Shown here: one piece after another, positions 8,827-17,058 of the stretch
Position numbering within the stretch: position 1 is the first letter of the stretch
Layout of the letters: the number at the start of each line of letters is the position of its first letter
NCBI GenBank assembly: GCA_032718475.1
Contig: JAUCBJ010001933.1
Coordinates: 1-24,878 of the forward strand
Source of the DNA: Nemertoderma westbladi
Lineage: Eukaryota > Xenacoelomorpha > Nemertodermatida > Nemertodermatidae
DNA: 24,878 nt
Direction: 5' to 3'
Notes under the pieces: model-generated
The model's database searches: none
What the model saw: only the letters and a program-made list of their open reading frames with translations
Told to the model about the DNA's origin: nothing
Program-made: the position numbers and the translations under genes

Positions 8827-8888
8827 ATCATGCTATGACTTTGCTGGGAAGTACCGGTCCGGATAATCAGGCAGTCAGGCCTACTGGT

Positions 8889-8936
8889 TACCGGTCGACC
8901 GGTACTATCAACTTGATTGCTTACGCCGCAATCAAG
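8889..8936. repeat. Perfect 16-bp palindrome followed by a 9-bp hairpin
   Basis: TACCGGTCGACCGGTA (8889-8904) is fully self-complementary. Eight bases later CTTGATTGC (8912-8920) and GCAATCAAG (8928-8936) form a perfect stem with a 7-base loop. A partial direct copy of the second arm occurs near 8990 (GCAATCAAGAA). No gene is adjacent. Confidence 0.75.
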
Positions 8937-9928
8937 AAGCTATAACTGTTACTGTTCTTACCAGAACAATATTAAACTGTATTTATTGCCTACACTGCAA
9001 TCAAGAATTTTACAAACTGTTATTGTTCGCGCTTTTAAGACCTTTGGCAGTTTAACCCGCCAAATCTATATGTCTTCTAGGTTATAAATCTACTTTAGCC
9101 TAGGACAAGTATTGAACACCTATAATAATTCTAACATTAGCCGAAGCCAGTCTGTGCGCGACCATTCACCCGCTGGATATACCCGGGAGACTGGATTCGG
9201 ATGCTTTAATTTGATTGCGGTGCAGGTGCCGTACTATTCGATTGATCGTTAATATATAATCTCTGACAAATATCATTCACTTTCGGGAAATATTAGCAGT
9301 TCCTTTAGGACGTGGCGCTCTATCTATTTAAACAGAGCTATGACTTACACTATACACAACGGTATGTCTTATAGATCACCAAAGTGCATTCTTTAGGAAA
9401 TGCTTTGTTACTCGGTCAAGCACACACAGACTATTGCACACAACTGCACACTGAATTGCCGATATTCACTGATTTTAATCATATATAAAGAGAATAACAA
9501 CCGACATTTGTAGGGCCTATTAAGTAGCATTGAACTCATTACAAACCACGATAATGTATGTCGCAAATTGTTATATGTAACCGGTCTCTCTAACCTTAGT
9601 GTATCAAGAAGATTGGGGTTTCGGATCGTTATCAATATTCTTCCCAATAATAATATGTAAACGAACGATACAATTAACAACACAGTAAATAGCAGTAAAT
9701 AATGCGGCGAAAAGCAGTTTACGTCAGGGTGCTTAATCAGGTGCCTGACAAGCAAGAGTACTTAAAACCAAGATAACAGTTTGATGATCTTATAATTAAA
9801 GACGCTCTAATGTTAGAAAACATTCCACGGCCGGTGTTCTTAGGCGTGGGGGAAACGTCAGTACTGAGTCCTGTGATTCTGCTGTACAGCTTTTACACAA
9901 AGAGGAGATCTCTCATTGGTCGAACTGG
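8937..9928. other. Non-coding region, nothing recognised
   Basis: No gene is visible. A 115-residue minus-strand frame at 9408-9755 has no recognisable motif and its composition looks like translated AT-rich sequence. Confidence 0.5.
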
Positions 9929-10086
9929 CTGAGCCGAACAAAGAACAAAGAACAAGAAATCTCCTGGCAAAAAGCTCCACGTGGACACAGCTGATAGATG
10001 TCGTCATTTGAGCTGAGCAGAACAAAGAACCAAGGCTCCGTGCAGAGGCTCCACGTGTACAGCTCAGCTATTAGCTGTCGTCATAG
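9929..10086. repeat. Imperfect ~80-bp direct repeat with two CACGTG cores
   Basis: Copy one contains CTGAGCCGAACAAAGAAC, GCTCCACGTGGACACAGCTG and ATGTCGTCAT. Copy two contains CTGAGCAGAACAAAGAAC, GCTCCACGTGTACAGCTCAG and CTGTCGTCAT. CACGTG (an E-box palindrome) sits at 9978-9983 and 10052-10057. The repeat could be regulatory sequence or part of an unrecognised transposon. Confidence 0.7.
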
Positions 10087-10111
10087 TAACTACACTGTTT
10101 CAAGAGTATTT

Positions 10112-10284
10112 CGGCTTTTGCGGCATAGAATTGCTAATTATGTCCGCTAAAGTACACATACAGAATGAATGGCCTTTTATGTCCACTAAAACACCGGTAC
10201 AGTAAGGAAACGGCTTTTATGTCCGTTAAAACACCTACAGAGTACTTTACGGGGAAAATAACCAGCTAATTCCGCAAAAGCTTT
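10112..10284. mobile_element. Small inverted-repeat element around a 40-bp trimer (possible MITE)
   Basis: GCTTTTGCGG (10114-10123) and CCGCAAAAGC (10272-10281) are exact inverted repeats, extended by the weaker pair AATTGCTAATTA / AGCTAATT. Between them TATGTCC recurs at 10139, 10179 and 10219, marking three 40-bp units (TTTTATGTCCGTTAAAACAC type). No clear target site duplication was found, so the mobile-element reading is tentative. The repeats themselves are clear. Confidence 0.45.
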
Positions 10285-10297
10285 TACAAACTAGGAC

Positions 10298-10589
10298 CCC
10301 CTTCGTTCTGGGATAAGGACGCCCTTGGTCCTGGATTAAGGACCCATATACTTGGCTGCAGGGGTATATGGCCTGACCAGGCAGATGGTGATCTACCAAT
10401 GGCTGGTCAGGAGTAGAGTGTTCTCATGTCCACTCTCAGAGCACTTCACTGCGACCTGCACCTGGCAGCAAGGGTACAGGGCATGACCCAGCAGATGAGC
10501 TGCAACAGCCAATGGTGGGTCATGTGCGCCAGAGTAGATATGGGTGATGGGCCTCATTTCTGACTCCATTGCGACACCCACCCTGTGGA
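10298..10589 (+). promoter_or_regulatory. LINE copy 1 5' leader with two diverged subrepeats
   Basis: A block with TTGGCTGCAGGGGTATATGG, CAGGCAGATG, ACCAATGG and TGGTCAGG (about 10350-10412) is repeated about 120 bp later as CTGGCAGCAAGGGTACAGGG, CAGCAGATGAGC, GCCAATGG and GGGTCATG (about 10459-10525). GGATTAAGGACC-type strings precede it. RTE-type elements need an internal promoter, and repeated leader units are common in LINEs. Promoter activity is inference. Confidence 0.5.
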
Positions 10590-11600
10590 ATGGCAAACCA
10601 GGGTGTGGTATTTGCCCCAAGAGCTGACTCGGCAAAAAAGCACCCCCCAACCCCCATAATGGATTACATTAGCAATGCGGAGGTCCGGCCACTAGAGGCC
10701 AGTGGAATTACTGGACACAATCGGCCTCACAGGCGTCAGTTAACTCCTGACCGGCTGCCTGTCTCACCCCCTACTGGAGAGAGAGCAGTCAACAATTCTT
10801 TGAATCCCTTTCCTGATGACCTTTCTGGCCCAAACCCTGGGTCACCAGGGAGGCCAGATTGTGATGGGGAGAGGGATTCTGGAGTTGGAGGCCACTCTCA
10901 TGTTCCACCCCGACCAACAAAGCCATTGGTGAATCTGAGGCAAGTCACTAGACTAGCCTCAGTAAACACCCTAACACTCGGGTCCCCAATACGACAAGGT
11001 AAGCTGACTGCCTTGGCAGATAAGCTTTCTCTTAGCGCAGTGGGTGTTCAAGAGCACCGAATGCAGACTGGACAGACTGATGAGGTTCTGATTAAGGACA
11101 TGGGGGGCGGTTGGCGACTCGCCCTCGCGTTAGCAGATGATAGTGGCAATGGTGGAATTGGTCTATTGATGAATCCAACTGCACATGCAGCATTGGACAA
11201 AATAGACCAAATCTCTAACCGCATCATCCGTTGCCACTTCTCATGTTCTGGAAGTAGCGCTGGCTTAGCACTGGCTAAGAAGTTTCCTAAGGTGGTTCTA
11301 ATTGTGTGCTACTCTCCAACTAGTGTTGCCCCTGTAGAGGAAGTGGAAAATTTCTACCACAATCTACAAGCAGCTACTGATGGATTGGATCAGCATGCAT
11401 TCTTAACATTCCTGGGAGACTTTAATGCAAGTCTGCATCAATCACCTACATCGCCCTATAGCAATAGTGTTAACCGAAATTCTGTCCATCTTCAGGATTT
11501 TATCTCTGGAAATGGATTGTTTTCGGCTGGAACCCAGTTCAAGAAGCGAACTGGAAAGCTATGGACTCATAGTGGACCCAGTGGTCACAAGTCCCGATAG
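10590..11600 (+). pseudogene. LINE copy 1 apurinic-like endonuclease domain
   Basis: The first ATG of the frame is at 10590; the ~100 residues after it are Pro/Gly-rich and unplaced. Endonuclease homology starts at LASVNTLTLGSPIRQGKL and continues through VGVQEHRM (catalytic-type glutamate, 11045-11062), VVLIVCYSPTS, GDFNA (11414-11428) and ends at SGHKS just before the TAG at 11598-11600. The related fragment at 20367-20696 keeps one more base there and reads through into IDHILFRRK, so this stop follows a single-base deletion. In an active element the enzyme nicks target DNA to start target-primed reverse transcription. Confidence 0.8.
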
Positions 11601-12040
11601 ACCATATTCTGTTTCGTAGGAAATACAGGAGCTCTATACAAGACTGTAATGCATTTACACTTCGACCCTTCTCCAGTGATCACCGCCTTATTGTGGCCAA
11701 GGTAAGACTTAGTCTGCGTGCTAGCAGAACAACGAAATCTGCCTTGCCGCGGCATGACTGGTCCTCTCTGTTGCAACAGCCAAGTGTGAGATCCAGCTTC
11801 AAACTACAGCTGAGCAACAGGTATGAGGCTCTTGCCTCTGAGGCGGCAGATCACTGTGAGGGCTATACTGCCTTTACAGAAGCAGTCATGTTAGCAGCTG
11901 CAGAAACAGTTCCTGTATACCCTCGAAACAGGAAAAGGCCCCCTGAACTGACAACAAAATTCAAAAGTGCCGAAATGACCTTCATAAGGCGCAGAAAGAG
12001 TCCGACTCAAACAGACTACATTGGCCAAGAATGCAGTTAA
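11597..12040 (+). pseudogene. LINE copy 1 endonuclease C-terminus and linker
   Basis: The homology resumes in the next frame at IDHILFRRKYRS and includes SDHRLIVAKV (11675 onward), the conserved SDH motif that closes the endonuclease active site. The linker that follows (LSNRYEALASEAADHCEGY) is typical of the region between endonuclease and reverse transcriptase in this group. A second frameshift near 12000 shifts the reading to the frame that carries the reverse transcriptase, and the present frame stops at 12040. Confidence 0.75.
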
Positions 12041-12895
12041 GGCTGCATCTAGGTCCCTGAACAGGCAGTACTCTGTTAATCTACAGGAGCTAATAAACCA
12101 ACAGGTTGATGCCATCAATGATGCTGACGACAGCAGGCAATCATCCCAGGCATGGAAATCGATCAATCTGCTTACTGGGCGGAAAAGCCAACCAACCACC
12201 AAGGTTAAGGCTGAATCACCAGCCGATCGCCTCAATGGTTGGAAAGCCCACTTTGAAAAGCTCCTCAATAATGACAGTGTATTGCCTGATAACTTTATAG
12301 AAGTAAAGGTGTCTGAGTCTGTACTCCCAGATATTCCCATTGGTGATATCTCCTTTGCAGAAGTGAAGGCTGCTGCAAAGAGCATTAAGACCAATCGTGC
12401 CAGTGGAGTAGATGGTGTTCCCCCTGAGGTCTTTAAAATACCTGAGTGTTTAAAGCTCATCTATCCCATCATAGTAGACAAGTACCGTACAACAAGAGTC
12501 CTACAAGAAATGAAAACAAATAAGTTGGTGCCAGTTCCCAAGAAGGGCAACCTAACACTCTATGGTTCTTTTCGGGGAATCTCATTGATCTCGATTGCTG
12601 CAAAGCTATACAATAGGATTCTATTAAATCGCATCAGGGATCCCATTGAGAGACTGCTCCGTGGAAATCAGAATGGGTTCCGTAAAGGTCGTGGGACCAT
12701 GGAGCCCATTTTGGCACTTAGAAGGATAATTGAAGAATTATCAAAAAAGAAAGACAGGCATCTGGCTGTTATCTTTGTTGACTTCTTCAAGGCCTTTGAT
12801 TCAGTCTCTCGCTCACGTATGTTCAGCATACTTTCATTATATGGGATTCCTGATGAAATTATTGCAGCAATCAGATCAGTATACGATGGTTCGAC
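12003..12895 (+). pseudogene. LINE copy 1 reverse transcriptase, N-terminal half
   Basis: Visible motifs, in order, are SGVDGVPPEVFK, LVPVPKKGN, SFRGISLISIAAKLYNRIL, QNGFRKGRGTMEPILALRRI and AVIFVDFFKAFDSV. The last holds the first catalytic aspartate (FVDFFKAFD, 12774-12800). YGIPDEIIAAIRSVYDGS follows. At about 12893-12900 the homology moves to another frame, leaving a shadow tail in this one to 13025. The domain would copy the element RNA at the nicked target. Confidence 0.8.
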
Positions 12896-13894
12896 ACAAC
12901 ATTTGTGTCTACTGTTGACGGTGACACAGAACCATTTGAAGTGTTATGGGGCGTCCTCCAAAGAGACACACTTGCACCATTCTTGTTCATTATTGTGGTT
13001 GACTATGTTCTACGCATGTCATTAGATCATCATAATGATGATGGGGTGATGATAACTCCACCTACTGGCTCCAGAAGTCGAGGAAATCCTGCCAAGTACC
13101 TAACTGATCTAGACTTTGCTGATGACTTAGGAGTACTCTCAGAATCATTAGAGGGAGCCCAACGGCTCCTCAGCTCATCAGAACATGCTGATTCTAGTGT
13201 TGGTCTTTTTATTAACTCCAGAAAGACCAAAATTCTGACAGTTAACTTTGAAAGTCCTCAGCAAGTCTCTGATCGGATGAGCATAAGCTCAAAGGATGGT
13301 ATGCTTGAGCATGTGGACGACTTCTGTTACCTGGGATCATGGATCCGGAAGTCAGGTGAGGACCTTCGAATACGTAAGGGAAAGGCATGGGCAGCCTTGA
13401 ATAGGCTTTCCAGGATTTGGAAGTCACCGAGAATAAATCGGAAACTTAAGGTCCGATTATTTAGAGCAGCAGTAGTTCCAGTACTCCTCTACGGGAGTCC
13501 ATGCTGGGCTCTAACTGCTGAGGACACCAAATCTCTGGATGGCACATTCACAAGAATGCTACGTCGGGTTCATTGTGTCAAGTACAATGCACACATATCC
13601 AACCAGACACTATATAACATTGGAGGTGTCTCATTGGTTCCCCCAAGCTTGACACTAGAACAAAATCGCCTCCGCTTTGCAGGACATTGCTTTCGCCGTG
13701 AGGACCAGCCAGTGCATAATCTTGTACTTTGGCAGCCTCATGGAGTGAATAAGCATGGTGGACAGCCCATGACTTTCTTGAGACGCATCTTAAAGGACAC
13801 TGGCCTTAAAGATGCGGACGATCTAGCAAATGTCATGGGTGACAGGGAGTTGTGGCGGTGCAATTTTGTTGACAAGCCGGCACAGCATTCTTAA
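12896..13894 (+). pseudogene. LINE copy 1 reverse transcriptase C-terminal half and C-terminal domain
   Basis: The frame reads FVSTVDGDTEPFEVLW, then GVLQRDTLAPFLFI (12950 onward), then DLDFADDLGVLS with the catalytic aspartate pair at 13121-13126. The R in GVLQRD replaces the usual G; copy 2 keeps GVLQGD, so this is a private change of copy 1. Downstream are KTKILTV, CYLGSWIRKSG, VPVLLYGSPCWALT, TFTRMLRRVH, LRFAGHCFRREDQPVHN, HGGQPMTFLRRILKDTG and a TAA at 13892-13894. This C-terminal arrangement is typical of RTE-like elements in marine invertebrates. Confidence 0.82.
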
Positions 13895-13924
13895 AAATGC
13901 AGCTGCAATGCAGCATGTCGATCC

Positions 13925-13942
13925 TAGTAGTAGTAGTAGTAG
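13925..13942 (+). repeat. (TAG)6 3' tail of LINE copy 1
   Basis: Six TAG units follow the short 3' untranslated region (about 30 bases after the stop). Copy 2 ends at the same place with a shorter TAGTAGTA. Trinucleotide tails instead of poly-A are usual for RTE-like LINEs. Confidence 0.8.
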
Positions 13943-13964
13943 TAATGTTTGACACTATGGCTTC

Positions 13965-14240
13965 ATACCAACTCACTAAAATTATCAATATGGGGGTTTT
14001 CGGGGTTGGTGATTTCATTTCTGATGTCAGTTTTAATGTTTGGTGGCATCTAATATGTCTGTCTGACAGCATGTCTGTCTGTCTGTCTTCTAAATTTTGA
14101 CGGACAAACTGACAGACAGAAAGACAGCGATAACTCGAGAACTAAAAAAGCCTAACCAAACTGTTTCAAGATTTGAACTCCCCATTAAATTCTGCATCAG
14201 ATGAAATAGAAAACCAAAAATGTGAATGGAATGAAAATGG
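13965..14240 (+). repeat. GGGGTTTTC/TCTGTC repeat family, copy A
   Basis: This aligns with 16082-16345. Shared landmarks are ACCAAC, CTAAAAT, GGGGGTTT, GATTTCATTTC, GATGTCAGTTTTAAT, a (TCTG)n block, TTTTGACGGACA or TTTGACGGACA, GATAACTCGAGAACTAAAA, CATTAAATTCTG and AGATGAAATA. The TCTGTCTG block and the downstream GACAGACAGAAAGACAG can pair as an imperfect hairpin. Related, shorter tandem units lie at 21800-22285. No coding function is evident. Confidence 0.75.
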
Positions 14241-14369
14241 GAACAAGATAAATAGAATAAATAACGTTAGACGCCAGGATTTCCGTGACGGGGTGTTTGA
14301 GAGATGGTAGTGACTGGCGCATTTTAGACTATATCCAACTATTACCGACTATAATCCGACTATAATCAA

Positions 14370-14990
14370 ACCGAACTGGCCATGTGCAAGACTTGTGTAT
14401 AAGACCACATAACTTTCGAACAAACAGATCAGTTGCCCGACCTTTGTTCTCGAATTTACAGATAATAGGCTTGGAATCATCAGCAGCTGCCTGGTCGACT
14501 TGGTCAATGACCTCAGTGTGGTCAGCTGTTGGTGCCTCGCCCCCAGAACAACTGCCTGCATGCCCCTAGCAGCTTGAACTATGGCTAGCTCATGCTAAAC
14601 CACCGTATCAGTATATTGCGTATTGCTAAGAATATTCTTAGCATCCCCAATAGCGGTATTGATTTGGGAACCATCCCCACCCTTACTGGCATTAAAGATG
14701 TGATGAAATATACCATAAACTACACCGCGTTTGTAAGACTCAGGGGCACACGCAGTGGCATTGAGAACGAGCCCAGTATCTGTAGGCTTGCGATACCACT
14801 CTGTTGATAGAGCATAGTCAACCCAAGTGACAAGCATAAATCAACAAAGGACAAGCGCCATCTCCAATCTCCATCCTCCATCTCAAGGGTAAACCTGAGA
14901 TTGGGATGGAGGGCATTGACCTCTCTCAACTTCTCAGTGGGGTTGTTACTGCTCAATACACTGTACACTCAATACGTCATCGACGTACCT
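14370..14990 (-). pseudogene. Penelope-like retroelement reverse transcriptase fragment
   Basis: On the minus strand the sequence reads RYVDD (catalytic motif at 14976-14987), then NNPTEKLREVNALHPNLRFTLEMEDGDW, then a frame change to WVDYALSTEWYRKPTDTG and APESYKRGVVYGIFHHIFNA. This series (YVDD, an FTxExE strand, a short gap, then YRKPTDTG) is characteristic of Penelope-like reverse transcriptases. A further frame near 14400-14480 may continue the C-terminal thumb. At least two frameshifts are present and no GIY-YIG endonuclease was recognised. The fragment lacks the N-terminal half of the enzyme. Confidence 0.7.
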
Positions 14991-15501
14991 ATCACTGAGC
15001 TTTGTGCCTGCAGTGATCCTGGCTTGGTGAGTATGGGGTCCAATCAGCGACACCATCTTTCATTACCGTTATTTATATCTGACCTCTACCAGTAGGTGGT
15101 AGAACTGGTACGAGAACCGTGTACAGCCATAGTTCTGTAGTTATCAGTTGGGATACTGCCTACCGGTAGAGGTTAGCATTAACGACTGAATTTCAATTTC
15201 AAATTTTCAATTAATGAATGAATTTCAATTAAGGAACTGAATGAATTTCAATTAAGGTACTGAATGACTGCACAGCAGTACAATACAGCAGTATCTGCAG
15301 TCCCCATTACAGCAGTAGCGCTGTGGCTGCCGCAAATTTAAATATGAAAAAAGTCATGTAAAATTTCTTCAAATTTCAAAATTGTTAATTCGAAAACTAA
15401 TAATTGTCACCCCTCTTTCTATTATCTATTCAGATTGGGTTCAGATTTGGTATAATTCTCGAAATTGGTTCCAAATTGGCTTCAGATTGTTTTCAGATAT
15501 G
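14991..15501. other. Non-coding region with short tandem repeats
   Basis: No gene is visible. GAATGAATTTCAATTAAGG occurs at 15216 and 15239, a 23-bp direct repeat, and CAGCAGTA strings cluster at 15272-15315. Confidence 0.55.
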
Positions 15502-15778
15502 ACTTAAGGGGGGGTATACCCCCCCATGAACCTTTTTTTTTTTAAAATGGCTGTCAATTAGTGTTAAATGATAATATTGCTATTTTATCATGGTCAACAA
15601 CTGTATGGGATGCCAAATAGCCTTTATAGTAAAATTTGAAATTTATAGCCTCCCCCTAGCGGCTGTCGGCGGAATTAATTTTTTCACTAAAATTGCTTCT
15701 AGTCCCTCAATTTTGGTTTCTTGAAACCAACTTTTTTGGAGTCAGCGTGATCGACTCTACAAAAGTTATCTTATAGAA

Positions 15779-15864
15779 TTTTTAATTAGCCATTTTTATT
15801 TTAATTAATTAATTTAATTAATTAATTATCATATTTTTAATTAAAATTGGCTAATTAGAAAAAA
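15779..15864. repeat. Long AT-rich hairpin
   Basis: TTTTTAATTAGCCATTTTTA pairs with AAAATTGGCTAATTAGAAAA across a core of alternating TTAATTAA runs. The stem has a few mismatches. Confidence 0.65.
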
Positions 15865-16081
15865 TGGTAATATTTATCAAAATTCAATAACTTTTAAAGA
15901 GCTTCCAAAGCTCGTTCGAATAAGCCATAAACGAAGAAAATTGGTTAAGAAATGACGGAGGAGTAGTAATTTGAGAATGAAAAATGTCATTCCGAGAAAA
16001 TGCCTTTCAAAGTTTAAACCGTCCCGCCAAAATTGGCTGTCTGTGTTCTGGTTGGTTAATTATTTCTGGCACGAAGGATGT

Positions 16082-16345
16082 ACACCAACGAGCTAAAATG
16101 TTCATTACGGGGGTTTGCGGGGTCGCTGATTTCATTTCCGATGTCAGTTTTAATTTTTAGTGGAATATAGTCTATCTGTCTGTCTGTTGGTCTTCTGTCT
16201 TTCTTACAATTTGACGGACAGACCGTCATACGGAAAAACAGTGATAACTCGAGAACTAAAAGAGGTCTCACTAAGCGGTATTCAGATTTGTAATCCTCAT
16301 TAAATTCTGCTCTAGATGAAATAAAGAAACAACAATTTGAAAATT
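16082..16345 (+). repeat. GGGGTTTTC/TCTGTC repeat family, copy B
   Basis: This aligns with copy A (13965-14240) through the same landmarks, with more divergence in the TCTGTC block. It lies inside the ACTTAAGGGGGGG-ended element, whereas copy A has no such ends nearby. Either the family was captured by this element or copy A lost its termini. Confidence 0.7.
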
Positions 16346-16363
16346 TTACCTGAGGGGGGTATA

Positions 16364-16387
16364 CCCCCCCCCCCCCCCCCCCCCCCC
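16364..16387. repeat. Poly-C tract, 24 bases
   Basis: Twenty-four C form part of the right end of the ACTTAAGGGGGGG element, ending 48 bp before the EGF exon. Confidence 0.9.
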
Positions 16388-16435
16388 TTAAGTACTACAA
16401 TATATAAAATTAGTATACTTAACTTAATCCTTTAG

Positions 16436-16558
16436 ATATTAATGAATGTTCTACTGTTACTCATAATTGCCATACTAAGGCAAGCTGCACAAATACTATT
16501 GGTGGATTCATATGTGAATGTGATCCTGACTATTATGGCGATGGTGTAGAATGCAATG
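16436..16558 (+). CDS. Calcium-binding EGF-like domain exon (partial host gene)
   Basis: This 123-bp exon follows TCCTTTAG and ends at a consensus donor, GTAAGT (16559-16564). It is symmetric, phase 1-1: the first codon completes to Asp if the previous exon ends in G, giving a DINEC start. Translation shows six cysteines in EGF order: NEC, HNC, ASC, FIC, CEC and VEC. It also carries the calcium-binding DxNE signature, NTIGGF before the fourth cysteine and DYYGDG near the end. Phase 1-1 exons are the classic shuffled form of EGF modules in animal extracellular proteins. No flanking EGF exon was found in the window, so the gene and its function cannot be named. The frame, cysteine spacing and splice sites together make a chance match unlikely. 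Confidence 0.88.
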
Positions 16559-16564
16559 GTAAGT

Positions 16565-16776
16565 TACTCTTGTAATTAATTTGATTTGTTATGGTACTGT
16601 GGCGTAACACAGTATAATAATACATTAAAAGTATTATGATTGTTGTGACTTGGTTGCCAGACAACCTGTTATACCTGTACCATATGCAGTACTCCACTAT
16701 TATGTTATTTCAATTGACATTACATTGATAACTGGTTAGGCCTACATATTATTTTTATAACAATTTATGCTAAACT
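16565..16776 (+). other. Intron-like spacer downstream of the EGF exon
   Basis: This is AT-rich sequence with no coding feature. It may include a degenerate LTR end of the Ty3/Gypsy relic that starts near 16777, but no boundary is clear. Confidence 0.4.
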
Positions 16777-17058
16777 GGTGACCCAGCCCAAACTCGATAC
16801 TCAACCTACCTGCCGAAGATATCGCTGCTCTGGACACTGACCTACAGACCCTTTTTCTGGCACAGAAAGCAACTCTGGCAACGCAACTAATGCAGTTTCA
16901 ATAAAACTACCCATGTTATGGACTGATAATCCTGAGTTCTCCCAAGTTGAGTCACAATTCGTCACGAGCAACATCACCACTCAACAAAATTACACTACGT
17001 GGTCACTGTCCTGGACAACGTAACAGATAATGAAGTGTGCCGGATGGTCGCTAACTGA
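16777..17058 (+). pseudogene. Ty3/Gypsy-type gag relic with primer-binding-like sequence
   Basis: From 16895 the frame reads VSIKLPMLWTDNPEF followed by SQVESQFVTSNITTQQ. A shift of frame at about 16990 then gives HYVVTVLDNVTDNEVCRMV before a TGA at 17056-17058. This matches the N-terminal capsid region of Ty3/Gypsy gag in invertebrates (LPxFW, FxQVExQF, KYxYVVxxLD). TGGTGACCC at 16777, about 110 bp upstream, is at the position and of the kind seen as a primer binding site in this group. Only this short 5' internal part of the element remains. The LTR is not identified. Confidence 0.65.

Larger units (their letters stand above)
10298..13942 (+). mobile_element. RTE-like non-LTR retrotransposon (LINE), copy 1
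   Basis: This is a nearly complete element: a 5' leader with internal duplications, an apurinic-type endonuclease, a linker, reverse transcriptase, a C-terminal domain, a very short 3' untranslated region and a (TAG)6 tail. The RTE-like call rests on the GVLQxDTLAPFLFI, DLDFADD, YLGS, LLYGSPCWALT and LRFAGHCFRREDQP strings and on the short trinucleotide tail. The 5' boundary near 10298 is an estimate; homology with copy 2 begins near 10330. At least three single-base frameshifts break the coding region (near 11597, 12000 and 12895), so the copy is dead but only mildly decayed. Two other copies of the family lie at 17543-18938 and 20367-20696. Confidence 0.85.
15502..16393. mobile_element. ~890-bp element with ACTTAAGGGGGGG termini
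   Basis: The left end reads ACTTAAGGGGGGGTATACCC and continues as C. The right end, read inward on the minus strand, begins ACTTAAGG, runs through a long G tract and continues as GGGGTATACCCCCC. The two ends are therefore inverted copies apart from homopolymer length. Between them are an AT-rich hairpin (15779-15864) and copy B of the GGGGTTTTC/TCTGTC family. No ORF and no clear target duplication were found. A non-autonomous DNA element is the simplest reading. Confidence 0.55.

Noticed and set aside
9408-9755. 115-residue minus-strand frame with hydrophobic N-terminal part
   Set aside because: No recognisable family, no supporting context, composition as expected from AT-rich non-coding DNA.
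11891-12460. 189-residue minus-strand frame
   Set aside because: It lies antisense to the LINE linker and reverse transcriptase, whose motifs are clear on the plus strand.
13897-14100. 67-residue plus-strand frame beginning in the LINE 3' end
   Set aside because: It spans the TAG tail and the GGGGTTTTC/TCTGTC repeat and has no protein-like features.
14980-15060. Possible exon with CACSDPG and a GTGAGT donor
   Set aside because: It overlaps the Penelope-like fragment on the other strand, and no domain pattern or acceptor supports it.
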